This document shows positions 46,441-55,304 of a stretch of 64,000 nt of DNA, piece after piece; positions within the stretch are counted from its first letter, which is position 1; each line of letters opens with the position of its first letter. Both the position numbers and the translations under genes were made by a program. The notes under the pieces were generated by a model. It searched no databases. It was not told the DNA's origin and saw only the letters and a list, made by a program, of their open reading frames with translations. The DNA is from an uncultured Ruminococcus sp. (GTDB lineage: Bacteria > Bacillota_A > Clostridia > Oscillospirales > Ruminococcaceae), in contig ONBA01000022.1 of NCBI GenBank assembly GCA_900315975.1, positions 12,174-76,173 on the forward strand, read 5' to 3'.

Positions 46441-46842
46441 TCAATTTAAATCGAGAAGTTCGAGGTCGCCGTCGACGAAACCGATAGCCGCACCTTCAAA
46501 GCTTCTGAGAATTCTGCCGTATTTGCCTGTTCTGAAATATTCTTCGACCATTTCCTTAAAGAGGTCCTGAGCGTGTTTCCAGCCTGTATCATCCTCATCA
46601 GAGGTATCGACGATGAAGACATTTTCTTCACTGCTCCACACCATATCGCAAGCCCATTCGCCGCTGACATCATCGGGGTCGAAAACACCGGCAGCAGCTA
46701 TCTGAGCGGAATATAGGTTTTCCTCTTCAGATTCAGCATAAAGGTTAAAGCAAATAGCCTTAGTAGAATCGGGCAGTTCATTAATTTCAAGGAGGTCATC
46801 CAGCCAGCGGCTGAATTCCTCATAAATATTCATTTGCAACAT
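46441..46842 (-). CDS. Hypothetical acidic protein between iorA and iorB
   Basis: 133 residues, acidic, no family recognised. Sequence such as YEEFSRWLDDLLEINELP, FNLYAESEEENLYSAQIAA and ILRSFEGAAIGFVDGDLELL suggests a mixed alpha/beta soluble protein. ATG 46842 follows AGGAG; the longer frame to 46914 would overlap iorA. Same direction as the operon. Function unknown. Confidence 0.75.
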   Translation of the reverse strand: MLQMNIYEEFSRWLDDLLEINELPDSTKAICFNLYAESEEENLYSAQIAAAGVFDPDDVSGEWACDMVWSSEENVFIVDTSDEDDTGWKHAQDLFKEMVEEYFRTGKYGRILRSFEGAAIGFVDGDLELLDLN

Positions 46843-46900
46843 ATAAATGCTCCTGTAGTGATAATATCTGCTATTGAAGACAAGCTGAACAAGACCCGCC

Positions 46901-48631
46901 TTATTCGATAGCACCTATCTTGCACTGTTCCTTGCAGATGCCGCAGCCGACGCACTGAGTATGGTCGATAACAGCCTTACCGTCTCTCATTGAGATAGCG
47001 GGACATCCGAGCTTCATGCACATCTTGCATCCCACGCACTTATCAGTATTAACCTTGAAAGGCGGATTATGCTTAACGTATTTGAGGAGAGCACAGGGAC
47101 GGCGTGAGATAATAACAGATGCCTCATCAGCAGCGAGTTCCTCCTTGATAGCAGCCTCAGTCTCAGCGAGCTTGTAGGGGTCAGTAACGCGAACACGCTT
47201 GATACCGATAGCCTTGCAGAGTTCCTCAAGGTTAACAGCGGCAGCGGGGTCGCCCTTGAGGTTTTTACCGGTAGTAGGGTTCTGCTGATGACCTGTCATA
47301 CCTGTGATAGAGTTATCGAGGATGATAACAGTAGAATTCGAGTTATTGTAAGCGATATTAACGAGACCGGTCATACCGCTGTGCATGAATGTAGAATCGC
47401 CGATAACAGCAACGGTCTTGTGTTCAGACTCAGCACCGCGAGCCTTATTGAAGCCGTGAAGACCTGAGATAGAAGCGCCCATGCAGATAGTAGTATCAAT
47501 AGCATTAAGGGGAGCAGCAGCACCGAGGGTATAGCAGCCGATATCGCCTGAAACGGTCACGCCGAGCTTTTTGAGGCAGTAGAAGAGACCGCGGTGAGGA
47601 CATCCTGCACACATAACAGGCGGACGGATCGGGATATTCTCGTCGAGAGCAGCGAAGTCTTTTTTCTCACCGAGGAGCTTCTCAGCTATAACAGACTGCG
47701 GAAGTTCGCCGATATATCCGAAAATTTCCTTGCCCTTGACGTTGTTCACACCGATATTGCGGCAATGTTCCTCAATGATACCGTCAAGCTCTTCGATAAC
47801 ATATACCTGCTCATACTTAGCAGCGAAGTCCTGAATGAGCTTAACAGGGAGAGGATTTACCATACCAAGTTTGAGAACAGAAGCCTTCTCACCGAGAGCT
47901 TCCTTAACGTACTGATAAGCTGCACCGTTAGTAATAACGCCGAATTCAGCCTTATCTGAAATTTCAACTCTGTTGAGCGGAGAAGTCTCAGCGTATTCGA
48001 TGAGCTTTTTGGTACGCTCCTCAACGAAAACGTGTCTGCCCTTAGCATAAGCAGGCATCATAACGAATTTCTGCGGAGTTTTTTCGTAAGGTCTGAGTTC
48101 AAGCTCCTGACGGTCTTCCATTTCGACGATGCTCTGTGAATGAGCAACACGAGTAGACATTCTAACTATAAACGGAGCGTCATACTGCTCAGAAAGCTCA
48201 AAAGCGAGCTTGACGAATTCCTTGCACTCTGTAGAATCAGAGGGTTCGAGCATAGGCACCTTAGAAGCGATAGCGTGGTGACGGCTATCCTGCTCATTCT
48301 GTGAAGAATGCATACCCTGGTCGTCAGCAACAGCGATTACCATACCGGCGTTAACACCGGTATATCCGGCAGTATAGAGGGGGTCAGCAGCAACGTTGAG
48401 ACCAACGTGCTTCATTCCGCAGAAGCTTCTCGCACCCGCAATAGAAGCGCCGAGAGCAGTTTCCATAGCAACCTTCTCATTAGGTGCCCACTCAGCGTAG
48501 ACCTCGTCGTATTTAGCGACTTCCTCAGTTATCTCAGTAGAAGGAGTTCCGGGATAGCTTGATACTATCTTACATCCCGCTTCGTAGAGACCTCTTGCGA
48601 AAGCCTCGTTTCCAAGCATAAGTTTTTTCAT
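46901..48631 (-). CDS. iorA: Indolepyruvate:ferredoxin oxidoreductase, alpha subunit
   Basis: 576 residues. The N-terminal pyruvate-oxidoreductase-type region begins GNEAFARGLYEAGCKIVSSYPGTPSTE; the TPP-binding part has VMCAGCPHRGLFYCLKKLG, GDIGCYTLG and the GDSTFMHSGM block; two ferredoxin clusters close the protein (CVGCKMCMKLGCP, CVGCGICKEQC). Oxidises indolepyruvate and phenylpyruvate, or runs in reverse to make aromatic amino acids from arylacetates together with PaaK. First gene of the operon; RBS AAAGGAAATACATAAT. Confidence 0.96.
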   Translation of the reverse strand: MKKLMLGNEAFARGLYEAGCKIVSSYPGTPSTEITEEVAKYDEVYAEWAPNEKVAMETALGASIAGARSFCGMKHVGLNVAADPLYTAGYTGVNAGMVIAVADDQGMHSSQNEQDSRHHAIASKVPMLEPSDSTECKEFVKLAFELSEQYDAPFIVRMSTRVAHSQSIVEMEDRQELELRPYEKTPQKFVMMPAYAKGRHVFVEERTKKLIEYAETSPLNRVEISDKAEFGVITNGAAYQYVKEALGEKASVLKLGMVNPLPVKLIQDFAAKYEQVYVIEELDGIIEEHCRNIGVNNVKGKEIFGYIGELPQSVIAEKLLGEKKDFAALDENIPIRPPVMCAGCPHRGLFYCLKKLGVTVSGDIGCYTLGAAAPLNAIDTTICMGASISGLHGFNKARGAESEHKTVAVIGDSTFMHSGMTGLVNIAYNNSNSTVIILDNSITGMTGHQQNPTTGKNLKGDPAAAVNLEELCKAIGIKRVRVTDPYKLAETEAAIKEELAADEASVIISRRPCALLKYVKHNPPFKVNTDKCVGCKMCMKLGCPAISMRDGKAVIDHTQCVGCGICKEQCKIGAIE

Positions 48632-48736
48632 TATTATGTATTTCCTTTCATGTTATTTATCGTAAAAGTAATATTAAATTTTGCACGGCTTTAAACATAA
48701 TTTGCTCAGCAATTTATGTTAGCCAGTCTGCGAATC

Positions 48737-49570
48737 TTACCTGTTATTCATAACAGCTGAACTCAGCCACTCTGCAACTCCGTCACCGTCATTACAGCCG
48801 ATGACAATATCCGCGGCAGCTTTTAGTTCATCTTTTGCATTACCGACCGCTATTTTCACGTCAGCCGCCTCAAACATACTCAAATCATTGAGATTATCGC
48901 CGAATGCAACTACCTCGTCAAAGCCGAATTCTTCGCGCAGGAACTTTATTCCGTTGAATTTTGAAGCCTTCGCCGAGAACACTTCAAGGTACCATTCACC
49001 GTTGTAAACGTCGAGATAGAACGCATAATCTACACCTTCTATCTTTTCAACTGCACATTTCACCGGATAAAGTACATCATGCGGACCGGTAGTCGTATAG
49101 TAGATGGCATCACCGTTTGCGTGGTCTGCAAGCCGGTCCACCTGTACAAACGGCTTCTTATAGTCGTTTTTCCGCGATTCTGCAAAGCTTCGCATCACTT
49201 TCGTGTTCAGCTCGGAATAGTAGCAGACAAGCGTCTCGTCCTCAAGTTTATACATGAAGCATCGCACATTATTCCGCTCAAATGCCTTCAATACCTCCGC
49301 TGACGCTTCAACAGGTATGAACTCAGTTTTAAGGTAACGCTTATTTCTGATATCGTAAATGCTGACCCCGTTCATGAGTATGCACGGGACATTGATATCA
49401 AGCCTGCCGGTTATCGGTATCGCTGAATATATCGACCTTGCAGTCGCAAATGTGAAGTATTCTCCCTTAGCGGTAAGCGCATTTATCACTTCAGCAGTAT
49501 GTTCCGTTATCTCGGGTGCGGGACTCAGCAGAGTTCCGTCTAGGTCAGAAACATAAAGCGTTTTTTTCAT
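48737..49570 (-). CDS. HAD-superfamily Cof-type phosphatase
   Basis: 277 residues. Motif I is YVSDLDGTLLSP near the start, motif IV is VVAFGDNLNDLSMFEAA near the end, with a Cof-type cap in between. Hydrolyses a phosphorylated metabolite such as a sugar or flavin precursor; the substrate is not readable. ATG 49570 follows GGAGGTTTATTT. An extended -10 (TGATATAAT, near 49605-49613) lies upstream. Confidence 0.9.
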   Translation of the reverse strand: MKKTLYVSDLDGTLLSPAPEITEHTAEVINALTAKGEYFTFATARSIYSAIPITGRLDINVPCILMNGVSIYDIRNKRYLKTEFIPVEASAEVLKAFERNNVRCFMYKLEDETLVCYYSELNTKVMRSFAESRKNDYKKPFVQVDRLADHANGDAIYYTTTGPHDVLYPVKCAVEKIEGVDYAFYLDVYNGEWYLEVFSAKASKFNGIKFLREEFGFDEVVAFGDNLNDLSMFEAADVKIAVGNAKDELKAAADIVIGCNDGDGVAEWLSSAVMNNR

Positions 49571-49810
49571 AAATAAACCTCCGCTGGATGTAGATTCACA
49601 CATTAATTATATCACATTTGAATACAAAATGAAAGCACATATTTAACTACACTCCGATATTCGTTGAATTTCACGAATTTTCAAGTCGTTTCATGTGTAT
49701 ACTGCCTAAATTAACGACATTTTTTTACAAAATGCATCATTGCAGTTTCAATAAAAATATGTTGAAAACTCGGTTGAAACAGTTGAAAACAACGAATTGC
49801 AAATATCCTA

Positions 49811-49839
49811 TTGACTTGCTTTTCAAGACGTTGTATAAT
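49811..49839 (+). promoter_or_regulatory. Promoter of folT-folC
   Basis: TTGACT 49811-49816, 17-base spacer, TATAAT 49834-49839. Confidence 0.85.
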
Positions 49840-49869
49840 AATTTCCGGCAGATGTGTCTGCCATATTTT

Positions 49870-49966
49870 GAAGAGTAAAAGCGAGTTCGTTAAGTGCCTG
49901 CCGAACGGGGAGTTGTCGGTGGGACGAAGGCATACTGCCGCGGTTCGCGCTTTGCATCCCGCTTCA
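49870..49966 (+). promoter_or_regulatory. Tetrahydrofolate (THF) riboswitch
   Basis: Contains the family's conserved pieces in order: GAGTA start, CGTTAAGTGCCTG, GAACGGGGAGTTG, ACGAAGG, CCGCGG and the closing TTTGCATCCCGCTTC, which pairs back with GAAGAG. It lies between the promoter and folT, the standard place for this folate sensor. Confidence 0.88.
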
Positions 49967-49990
49967 TAGGACAACTTTAAGAGGTATTAC

Positions 49991-50033
49991 CCTCCTTTCC
50001 TTGTCGTATGATGTGGAAAAGGAGGATTTTTTT
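49991..50033 (+). promoter_or_regulatory. Riboswitch expression platform: terminator/RBS hairpin
   Basis: CCTCCTTTCC (49991-50000) pairs with GGAAAAGGAGG (50015-50025), followed by seven T and the ATG. The 3' arm is the folT ribosome-binding site itself, so the one hairpin could stop transcription and hide the ribosome site. Confidence 0.75.
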
Positions 50034-50594
50034 ATGTACACAACTCAAAGTCAAAACACACCCATCAACAATCTGAAACTGTTCGGAAACATCCGCGTGC
50101 TCATCATCGCCGGTCTTTTTATCGCTATGAGCAGCGTTTTCGGCAAACTCCTCGCCTTTGACGTTACCCCATTCATCAGAATCAGTATCGAGAATCTGCC
50201 CATTCTTATGGCAGGAATTTTCTTCGGTCCGTTCGTCGGCGGTGCTGTAGGACTCGGTGCTGACCTTCTCGGATGCGCCCTCAAAGGCTACACTGTCGCT
50301 CCGTTGATTACTCTCGGATTCATCGGAGTTGGCGTGATATCGGGTCTTATCTCTATGAAGCTCAAGTCTGATAAGCCTTTCAGCCTCGCACTTTCTGTAT
50401 TCGTACCCCACATCATCTGCTCTATGCTTATCAAGTCGTTCGGTCTCCACGTTCTCTACGGTACCCCAATTCAGGCACTTGTGTGGCGTATCCCCACTTA
50501 TCTCGTCATAGCTGCTTTTGAGTTCACAGTCATCTTCCTGCTCACAAGAAACAAGGCTTTCTCTCAGCAGCTCAACAAAATGTGCAGCAGATGA
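50034..50594 (+). CDS. folT: ECF transporter folate-binding S component
   Basis: 186 residues, mostly membrane. The block FIRISIENLPILMAGIFFGPFVGGAVGLGADLLG (shown here as FIRISIENLPILMAG and FGPFVGGAVGLGADLLG) is typical of FolT. Brings folate into the cell using the shared ECF energy module, which is encoded elsewhere. Start ATG 50034 lies after the riboswitch hairpin. Coupled to folC by ATGA. Confidence 0.92.
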   Translation: MYTTQSQNTPINNLKLFGNIRVLIIAGLFIAMSSVFGKLLAFDVTPFIRISIENLPILMAGIFFGPFVGGAVGLGADLLGCALKGYTVAPLITLGFIGVGVISGLISMKLKSDKPFSLALSVFVPHIICSMLIKSFGLHVLYGTPIQALVWRIPTYLVIAAFEFTVIFLLTRNKAFSQQLNKMCSR

Positions 50595-51877
50595 ATTACA
50601 CAGAATCTACCAATTACCTGAAAATCGCCGCAGGACGAGGCAGCAGACTCGGTCTTGAACGTATCTCCGAACTCTGCGCTCTGCTTGGTGAACCTCAGGA
50701 TAAAGTCAGGATAATCCATATCGCCGGAACAAACGGCAAAGGTTCGTTTTCGGCTATGCTCAGCCAGATTCTTAAAGCCGCCGGCTACAAAGTCGGAAGC
50801 TTTTCTTCCCCTGCCCTCACCGGTGTCAACGACAGTTTCCGTATCGACTGCCGCGAAATCTCCGACGATTCGTTCGCTAAGGTCATGTCTGAAGTCGTTC
50901 CCATGTGCGAGTCTATGGACGACAAGCCAACAGAATTTGAGGTGCTCACTGCGGCGGCTTACCAGCTTTTCTGCGACGAAAACTGCGATATCGCTATCGT
51001 CGAGTGCGGAATGGGCGGTGATACCGATTCGACAAATGTCGTAAATTCGCCGGTCCTCTCCGTTATTACTAATGTCGCCCTCGACCATATGTCTTTCCTC
51101 GGCAACACTGTCGGCGAAATCGCGTCACACAAGGCTGGAATCATCAAGTCCGACAGACCCATTCTCTACGGCGGAAACGATTCCGACGCTTTCGACGTTA
51201 TCGCTAATGCTGTAATAGAAAAAAACGCTCACCTCACTGTGACCGATACCTCACGCATTTCTGATGTGAAGACCGGTATCTCGGGTACAAGCTTCGTCTT
51301 CGACGGCTTCGGCAAGGTCACTGTGCCGCTGTCAGGAACATATCAGGTCATTAATACCGCAAACGTCCTTACGGCTGTTGAAATTCTCAGGCACGAGGGT
51401 CTCGATATACCCGAAAATGCCGTACACAGCGGTCTCGCGTCTGCTAAGTGGCACGGCAGATTTGAACTCATGCACACTGACCCTACTGTAATTTTTGACG
51501 GTGCTCACAATCCAGACGGTATCGCTCAGGCGGCAGAAAGTATCAAAAGATGTCTCGGCGGCGGAAAAGTGGTCATGCTTATAGGTGTAATGGCTGATAA
51601 AGACTACGCTCTCTATCCAGAAATGCTCGGACAGTTCATCGACTGCGTTTTTACCGTAAAACCTGATAATCCACGCGCCCTCGACTGCGAAAAGCTCGCG
51701 GAAGTTTTCTCCGGTAAAAGTATCACTGCCACGGCTTGTCCCGACCTCGCTGACGGCGTAAAGTCCGCATATAACTGCGCTAAATCGCGGAATCTGCCTC
51801 TGCTTGCACTCGGCTCTTTATATATGTATAACCAGTTCAGCACCGCGCTGTACAGTATTATAAAAAAAGACTGCTGA
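50591..51877 (+). CDS. folC: Folylpolyglutamate synthase
   Basis: 428 residues. Adds glutamates to folates to trap them in the cell. Landmarks: GRGSRLGLERI, Walker A IHIAGTNGKGSFSAML, SFSSPALTGVNDSF, CGMGGDTDSTN, DHMSFLGNTVGEIASHKAGI and FDGAHNPDG. I choose ATG 50591 (overlapping the folT stop); GTG 50582 is possible. Its stop codon lies inside the first copy of the duplicated terminator hairpin. Confidence 0.95.
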   Translation: MNYTESTNYLKIAAGRGSRLGLERISELCALLGEPQDKVRIIHIAGTNGKGSFSAMLSQILKAAGYKVGSFSSPALTGVNDSFRIDCREISDDSFAKVMSEVVPMCESMDDKPTEFEVLTAAAYQLFCDENCDIAIVECGMGGDTDSTNVVNSPVLSVITNVALDHMSFLGNTVGEIASHKAGIIKSDRPILYGGNDSDAFDVIANAVIEKNAHLTVTDTSRISDVKTGISGTSFVFDGFGKVTVPLSGTYQVINTANVLTAVEILRHEGLDIPENAVHSGLASAKWHGRFELMHTDPTVIFDGAHNPDGIAQAAESIKRCLGGGKVVMLIGVMADKDYALYPEMLGQFIDCVFTVKPDNPRALDCEKLAEVFSGKSITATACPDLADGVKSAYNCAKSRNLPLLALGSLYMYNQFSTALYSIIKKDC

Positions 51878-51892
51878 TTTCAACAGCAGTCT
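51868..51892 (+). terminator. folC terminator hairpin, copy 1 (no T-run)
   Basis: AGACTGCTG atttcaa CAGCAGTCT, overlapping the folC stop codon. Identical 25-bp sequence recurs at 52044-52068. This copy has lost a T-run because other sequence follows. Confidence 0.8.
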
Positions 51893-52043
51893 AGGAGTGT
51901 CAAACAAGTCCAATTTCATATTGAAGCAACACGGGCGCACAATGTGCGCCCCTACAATTTATCTATTTTACGTTTGTATGTGTAGGGGCGAACACTGTTC
52001 GCCCGAAAAAATTTACTTCAAATCCAGTTTTTTCTACAAGCTG
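51893..52043. mobile_element. Inverted-repeat (MITE-like) element flanked by a 25-bp duplication
   Basis: About 151 bp between the two identical hairpin copies. It holds two inverted, themselves palindromic arms: CGGGCGCACAATGTGCGCC and, inverted, GGGGCGAACACTGTTCGCCCG, sharing the CCCCTACA / TGTAGGGG edge. No ORF. The flanking duplication looks like a copied target or a recombination product. Confidence 0.6.
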
Positions 52044-52073
52044 AGACTGCTGATTTCAACAGCAGTCTTTTTG
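52044..52073 (+). terminator. folC terminator hairpin, copy 2 (with T-run)
   Basis: Same 25-bp hairpin as 51868-51892, now followed by TTTTTG, so this copy is the functional terminator. Confidence 0.85.
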
Positions 52074-52085
52074 TTATGCGCAATT

Positions 52086-53432
52086 TCACTCACGTTTGTC
52101 TTCAGTTGCCGATTCTCCGGCTGTTTCTTCAATCAGCTCAGTCTTTGTCACTCGGCACAGCTCTACACGGTGATGGTGCATTTCAACTACGTCAATTATA
52201 AGTCCGTCACATTCAAGCCTCAGTGTTGCGCCGTCCTTCGGTATCTCACCAAGCTCTGCTATGACGTAGCCGCCGAATGTGTCAAATTTGTCAGCAGGAA
52301 GCACTATTTCAAGCTCCTCGCAGACATCGCTCAGCGGCGTGATTCCCGGTATATTCCACTGATTATCACCAATCTGCTCAAACTCTGCTGTCTTCTCGTC
52401 AAGCTCATCGTCATCAAAGTCGCCGACAAGCTCCTCTACAAGGTCTGTTACCGTGATTATTCCTGTCATTCCGCCGTATTCGTCAACAACGACTGCAAAG
52501 TGGTCTGCACCCTTTTTCTTCATCTGCGCAAACAAACTGTCAGCTTTCATGGTCTCATGCACAAAGTACGGCTCACGCACCGCTTTTTTCATTATATTCT
52601 CACGGCTCTTGTCATCAAGACGGAAATAGTCCTTTGCGTTGAGGATTCCTATTACGTTGTCTACACTGTCGCCGCATATCGGGAATACAGAGTGACGGGT
52701 ACGGTGGATAGTTTCCTCCCACGTCTCTATAGGGTCACTGCTCCACAGCACGGAAACGTCTGTACGGTGTGTGCAGACCTGCTCGGCTGTCATGTCGTCA
52801 AATGCGAATACATTCTTGATAATGCGGTTTTCGTCCTCATCGATAGTTCCCTTTTCGGCTCCGGCATCGGACATCATCATTATCTCTTCCTCGGTCACGG
52901 TATCTTCCTCTTTTTCGGGGTCAATACCAAAAATTCGCAGTATTGCGTTTGTTGATACGTTAAGTATCCACACCGGCAATCCCAGTATCGTCTGCACAAA
53001 TCCAATCAGCCCCGCCATTTTCAGTGCCATGGGCTCAGCATATTTCATCGCCGCACGCTTGGGTACAAGTTCACCAAATACAAGCGTCAGATATGAGAGT
53101 ATCAGCGTTACAAGTACTACTGATACCGGTCTCAGTATGTCAGCCGAAATCCCTACACCCGTTTTGAGTATGAGAGTCGTCAGCCGCTCTGAAAAGTTGT
53201 CAGCCGCAAATGCCGCTCCTATAAAACCGGAAAGCGTTATCGCTACCTGTATCGTCGCGAGAAAACGTGCAGGCTGGTCGGTGAGCTTTTTCAGCTTTAC
53301 CGCACCTTTGTTGCCGCTTGATGCCAGTTTTTCAAGTTTTGTATCGTTTATCGAAATGACCGCTATCTCAGCACAAGCAAAAAATGCATTGAGTGCGATC
53401 AGTATTATTTGCAGAATTATCTGCCCTAACAT
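52086..53432 (-). CDS. CNNM/CorC (HlyC) family membrane protein
   Basis: 448 residues. DUF21 membrane domain (about 1-150; FACAEIAVISIND, LTLVFGELVPKRAAM), a CBS pair (about 210-330; SVFPICGDSVDNVIGILNAKDY, VVVDEYGGMTGIITVTDLVEELVGD) and a CorC_HlyC C-terminal domain (about 345-430). This family exports or regulates magnesium (MpfA-like) and is often mislabelled hemolysin. RBS CGGAGGTATAAT. The structured leader upstream may be a magnesium sensor. Confidence 0.92.
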   Translation of the reverse strand: MLGQIILQIILIALNAFFACAEIAVISINDTKLEKLASSGNKGAVKLKKLTDQPARFLATIQVAITLSGFIGAAFAADNFSERLTTLILKTGVGISADILRPVSVVLVTLILSYLTLVFGELVPKRAAMKYAEPMALKMAGLIGFVQTILGLPVWILNVSTNAILRIFGIDPEKEEDTVTEEEIMMMSDAGAEKGTIDEDENRIIKNVFAFDDMTAEQVCTHRTDVSVLWSSDPIETWEETIHRTRHSVFPICGDSVDNVIGILNAKDYFRLDDKSRENIMKKAVREPYFVHETMKADSLFAQMKKKGADHFAVVVDEYGGMTGIITVTDLVEELVGDFDDDELDEKTAEFEQIGDNQWNIPGITPLSDVCEELEIVLPADKFDTFGGYVIAELGEIPKDGATLRLECDGLIIDVVEMHHHRVELCRVTKTELIEETAGESATEDKRE

Positions 53433-53594
53433 ATTATACCTCCGTTATTTTTATTTTATGCACGAAAAGGCATAGCCTAACATCTCAGTAAATGACGCAG
53501 ACCATGCCTTGATTTTTTATTTATAACGAAGATATCACGGTTACACCCGTCAGGGGTACTGTCCATTAAGTTTCTCACCTCATTTTTAGTCATT
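53433..53594 (-). promoter_or_regulatory. Structured leader of CNNM gene, possible M-box-like (Mg2+) riboswitch
   Basis: About 160 nt between promoter and gene. Minus-strand pieces GAGGTGAG, GACAGTACCCCTGACGGGTG and GTCATTTACTGAGATGTTAGG resemble the order of conserved blocks in M-box RNAs. The last part forms a closing hairpin (AAGGCAT...ATGCCTTTTC) that could terminate or sequester. The match is by memory of the family and incomplete, so the ligand is uncertain. Confidence 0.4.
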
Positions 53595-53600
53595 TTATAT

Positions 53601-53629
53601 ATTATATCGCATCAGTGCTGTATTGTCAA
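53601..53629 (-). promoter_or_regulatory. Promoter of CNNM gene
   Basis: Minus strand TTGACA (53629-53624), 17-base spacer, TATAAT (53606-53601). Confidence 0.88.
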
Positions 53630-53706
53630 GTCTTTTTTTCTAATCATGGCAATACTTTTATATTTAGGCAAGACCGGTTTTCACAGAATTTTCAGGCTCT
53701 CCCCTG

Positions 53707-53735
53707 TTTACAAAAGCCGAAAAATATGTTATTAT
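53707..53735 (+). promoter_or_regulatory. Promoter of GH25 gene
   Basis: TTTACA 53707-53712, 17-base spacer, TATTAT 53730-53735. Confidence 0.65.
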
Positions 53736-53761
53736 TTATAAAAAAGATATCGGAGGCTGAA

Positions 53762-54721
53762 ATGAGTCCAAAATCTAATAATAGTGTGATTTTTAAGGTT
53801 TTAGCGCTGTTTGAGGCGCTTATCATTTTTGTAATGGGTATTTTCCTCGTCTGGTTCGTGTTTATTCACGACGGCGGCAATAATGCCGCTGTTACTGTCG
53901 CTGAACAGGACCCGCAGGTCCGCACCCGCGCTGTCATCGAAAAGGAAGAGTCATTCTATCAGCTCGACGGCAAAAAAATCCTCATGCACGACAGTTCGCT
54001 CGGCGAAACTTTTGTCCCCGTTTATGGCGATGTACCCGCAAGTGACATTGATACTGCCAACATAGTCAGCCGTAACGGCTACTCATTCTATACGCAGAAC
54101 GGTGAAATATCCTCACGCGCAGGTGTTGATGTTTCTGAACATCAGGGCGATATCGACTGGAATAAGGTCAAATCCGCCGGAATCGACTTCGCTATGATAC
54201 GTGTCGGCTACCGCACCTATGGCGGCGGTGTAATTACCATAGACGAAAAATTTGAGGACAACATCAAGGGCGCTATTGCCGCAGGTATTGATACCGGTGT
54301 ATACTTCTTCTCTCAGGCTACCTCCGCCGACGAGGCTATCGAAGAGGCTGACGCGGTCCTCGATGCTATTGAAAAGTACGATATCAAGTACCCCGTCGTT
54401 TACGACTGGGAGCTGATTTACGACGATAATGCCCGTACCGATGACATCAGTGTTGATACTCTCGCCGACTGCTGTGTATCATTCTGCGAGAGAGTCAAGT
54501 CTGCCGGCTATACTCCCATGATTTATCAGAACAAAACCACTTCAATGCGTAAGCTCGACCTCCCTCGCGTCAAAGATTACGACTTCTGGCTCGCTGAATA
54601 TGACTCTGAACCTACATATTACTATAATTTCGACATCTGGCAGTATTCAAGCTCCGGAACTGTTCCCGGTATCAGCGGAAGAGTCGACATGAACTTATGC
54701 TTCAAAGACTACTCAAACTGA
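53762..54721 (+). CDS. GH25 muramidase (lysozyme) with membrane anchor
   Basis: 319 residues. One N-terminal membrane segment (FKVLALFEALIIFVMGIFLVW) serves as anchor or uncleaved signal. After a spacer (about 50-120), the GH25 domain begins GVDVSEHQGDIDWNKVKSAG, with the catalytic acids in YPVVYDWELIYDD (DWE), IYQNKTT, FWLAEYD and the closing FDIWQYSSSGTVPGISGRVDMN. Cuts peptidoglycan outside the membrane. ATG 53762 has GGAGG 5 nt upstream. Confidence 0.93.
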   Translation: MSPKSNNSVIFKVLALFEALIIFVMGIFLVWFVFIHDGGNNAAVTVAEQDPQVRTRAVIEKEESFYQLDGKKILMHDSSLGETFVPVYGDVPASDIDTANIVSRNGYSFYTQNGEISSRAGVDVSEHQGDIDWNKVKSAGIDFAMIRVGYRTYGGGVITIDEKFEDNIKGAIAAGIDTGVYFFSQATSADEAIEEADAVLDAIEKYDIKYPVVYDWELIYDDNARTDDISVDTLADCCVSFCERVKSAGYTPMIYQNKTTSMRKLDLPRVKDYDFWLAEYDSEPTYYYNFDIWQYSSSGTVPGISGRVDMNLCFKDYSN

Positions 54722-54807
54722 ATCAACATATAGCTATGGGCGGATAAAGCGGGTCTCTTTAGCAATTTCCGCTAAGGGAAGCACACTGATCTCCGCCCTT
54801 GAACATA

Positions 54808-54836
54808 CAAAAAAGGACTGTACTTTCGTACAGTCC
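54808..54836 (-). terminator. Terminator after rplL
   Basis: Minus strand GGACTGTAC (54836-54828), GAAA loop, GTACAGTCC (54823-54815), then TTTTTTG. Confidence 0.92.
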
Positions 54837-54858
54837 TTCGCTTTTGTAAGTAATTTGA

Positions 54859-55230
54859 TTACTTGAGCTCGATTGTAGCGCCAGCCTCTTCGAACTTAGC
54901 CTTGATCTCGTTAGCCTCTGCCTCAGAAACACCCTCCTTGAGTGCCTTAGGAGCAGACTCAACGACCTCCTTAGCTTCCTTAAGACCGAGACCGAGAACT
55001 TCCTTAGCAACCTTGATAACTGCCATCTTAGCGTCACCGAAGGATGTAAGAACTACGTCGAACTCTGTCTTAGCAGCTTCGCCGCCAGCAGCGCCGCCTG
55101 CAGCAGGAGCAGCAGCAACCATTGCTGTTACGCCGAATTCCTCCTGGATTGCGTCTACGAGCTCAGAAAGCTCGAGAACAGAAAGAGTCTTGATATCTTC
55201 AACAAATTTTGTGATCTTCTCTGAAGCCAT
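54859..55230 (-). CDS. rplL: Ribosomal protein bL12 (L7/L12)
   Basis: 123 residues. Helical dimerisation domain ([24 protein letters not shown]), an Ala/Gly hinge, and the factor-binding C-terminal domain ([36 protein letters not shown]; shown in part as [20 protein letters not shown]). Recruits translation GTPases on the stalk. Start preceded by AAAGGAGATTATTATC. Follows rplJ by about 75 bp. Confidence 0.98.
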   Translation of the reverse strand: MASEKITKFVEDIKTLSVLELSELVDAIQEEFGVTAMVAAAPAAGGAAGGEAAKTEFDVVLTSFGDAKMAVIKVAKEVLGLGLKEAKEVVESAPKALKEGVSEAEANEIKAKFEEAGATIELK

Positions 55231-55304
55231 GATAATAATCTCCTTTAATTAAATTTGCCGTTTTACGGCTGTTAAGTTAAGCTGCGTAATAATAATTACC
55301 GAAA

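Larger units (their letters stand above)
49571..50033. other. Gap between HAD gene and folT
   Basis: Apart from the HAD promoter, the folT promoter and the folate riboswitch listed separately, 49620-49800 shows no gene or clear structure. Confidence 0.6.

Noticed and set aside
51897..52955. Long plus-strand open frame (352 codons)
   Set aside because: Lies antisense to the clearly coding CNNM gene; no ribosome site, no family features, and its first part is the inverted-repeat element.
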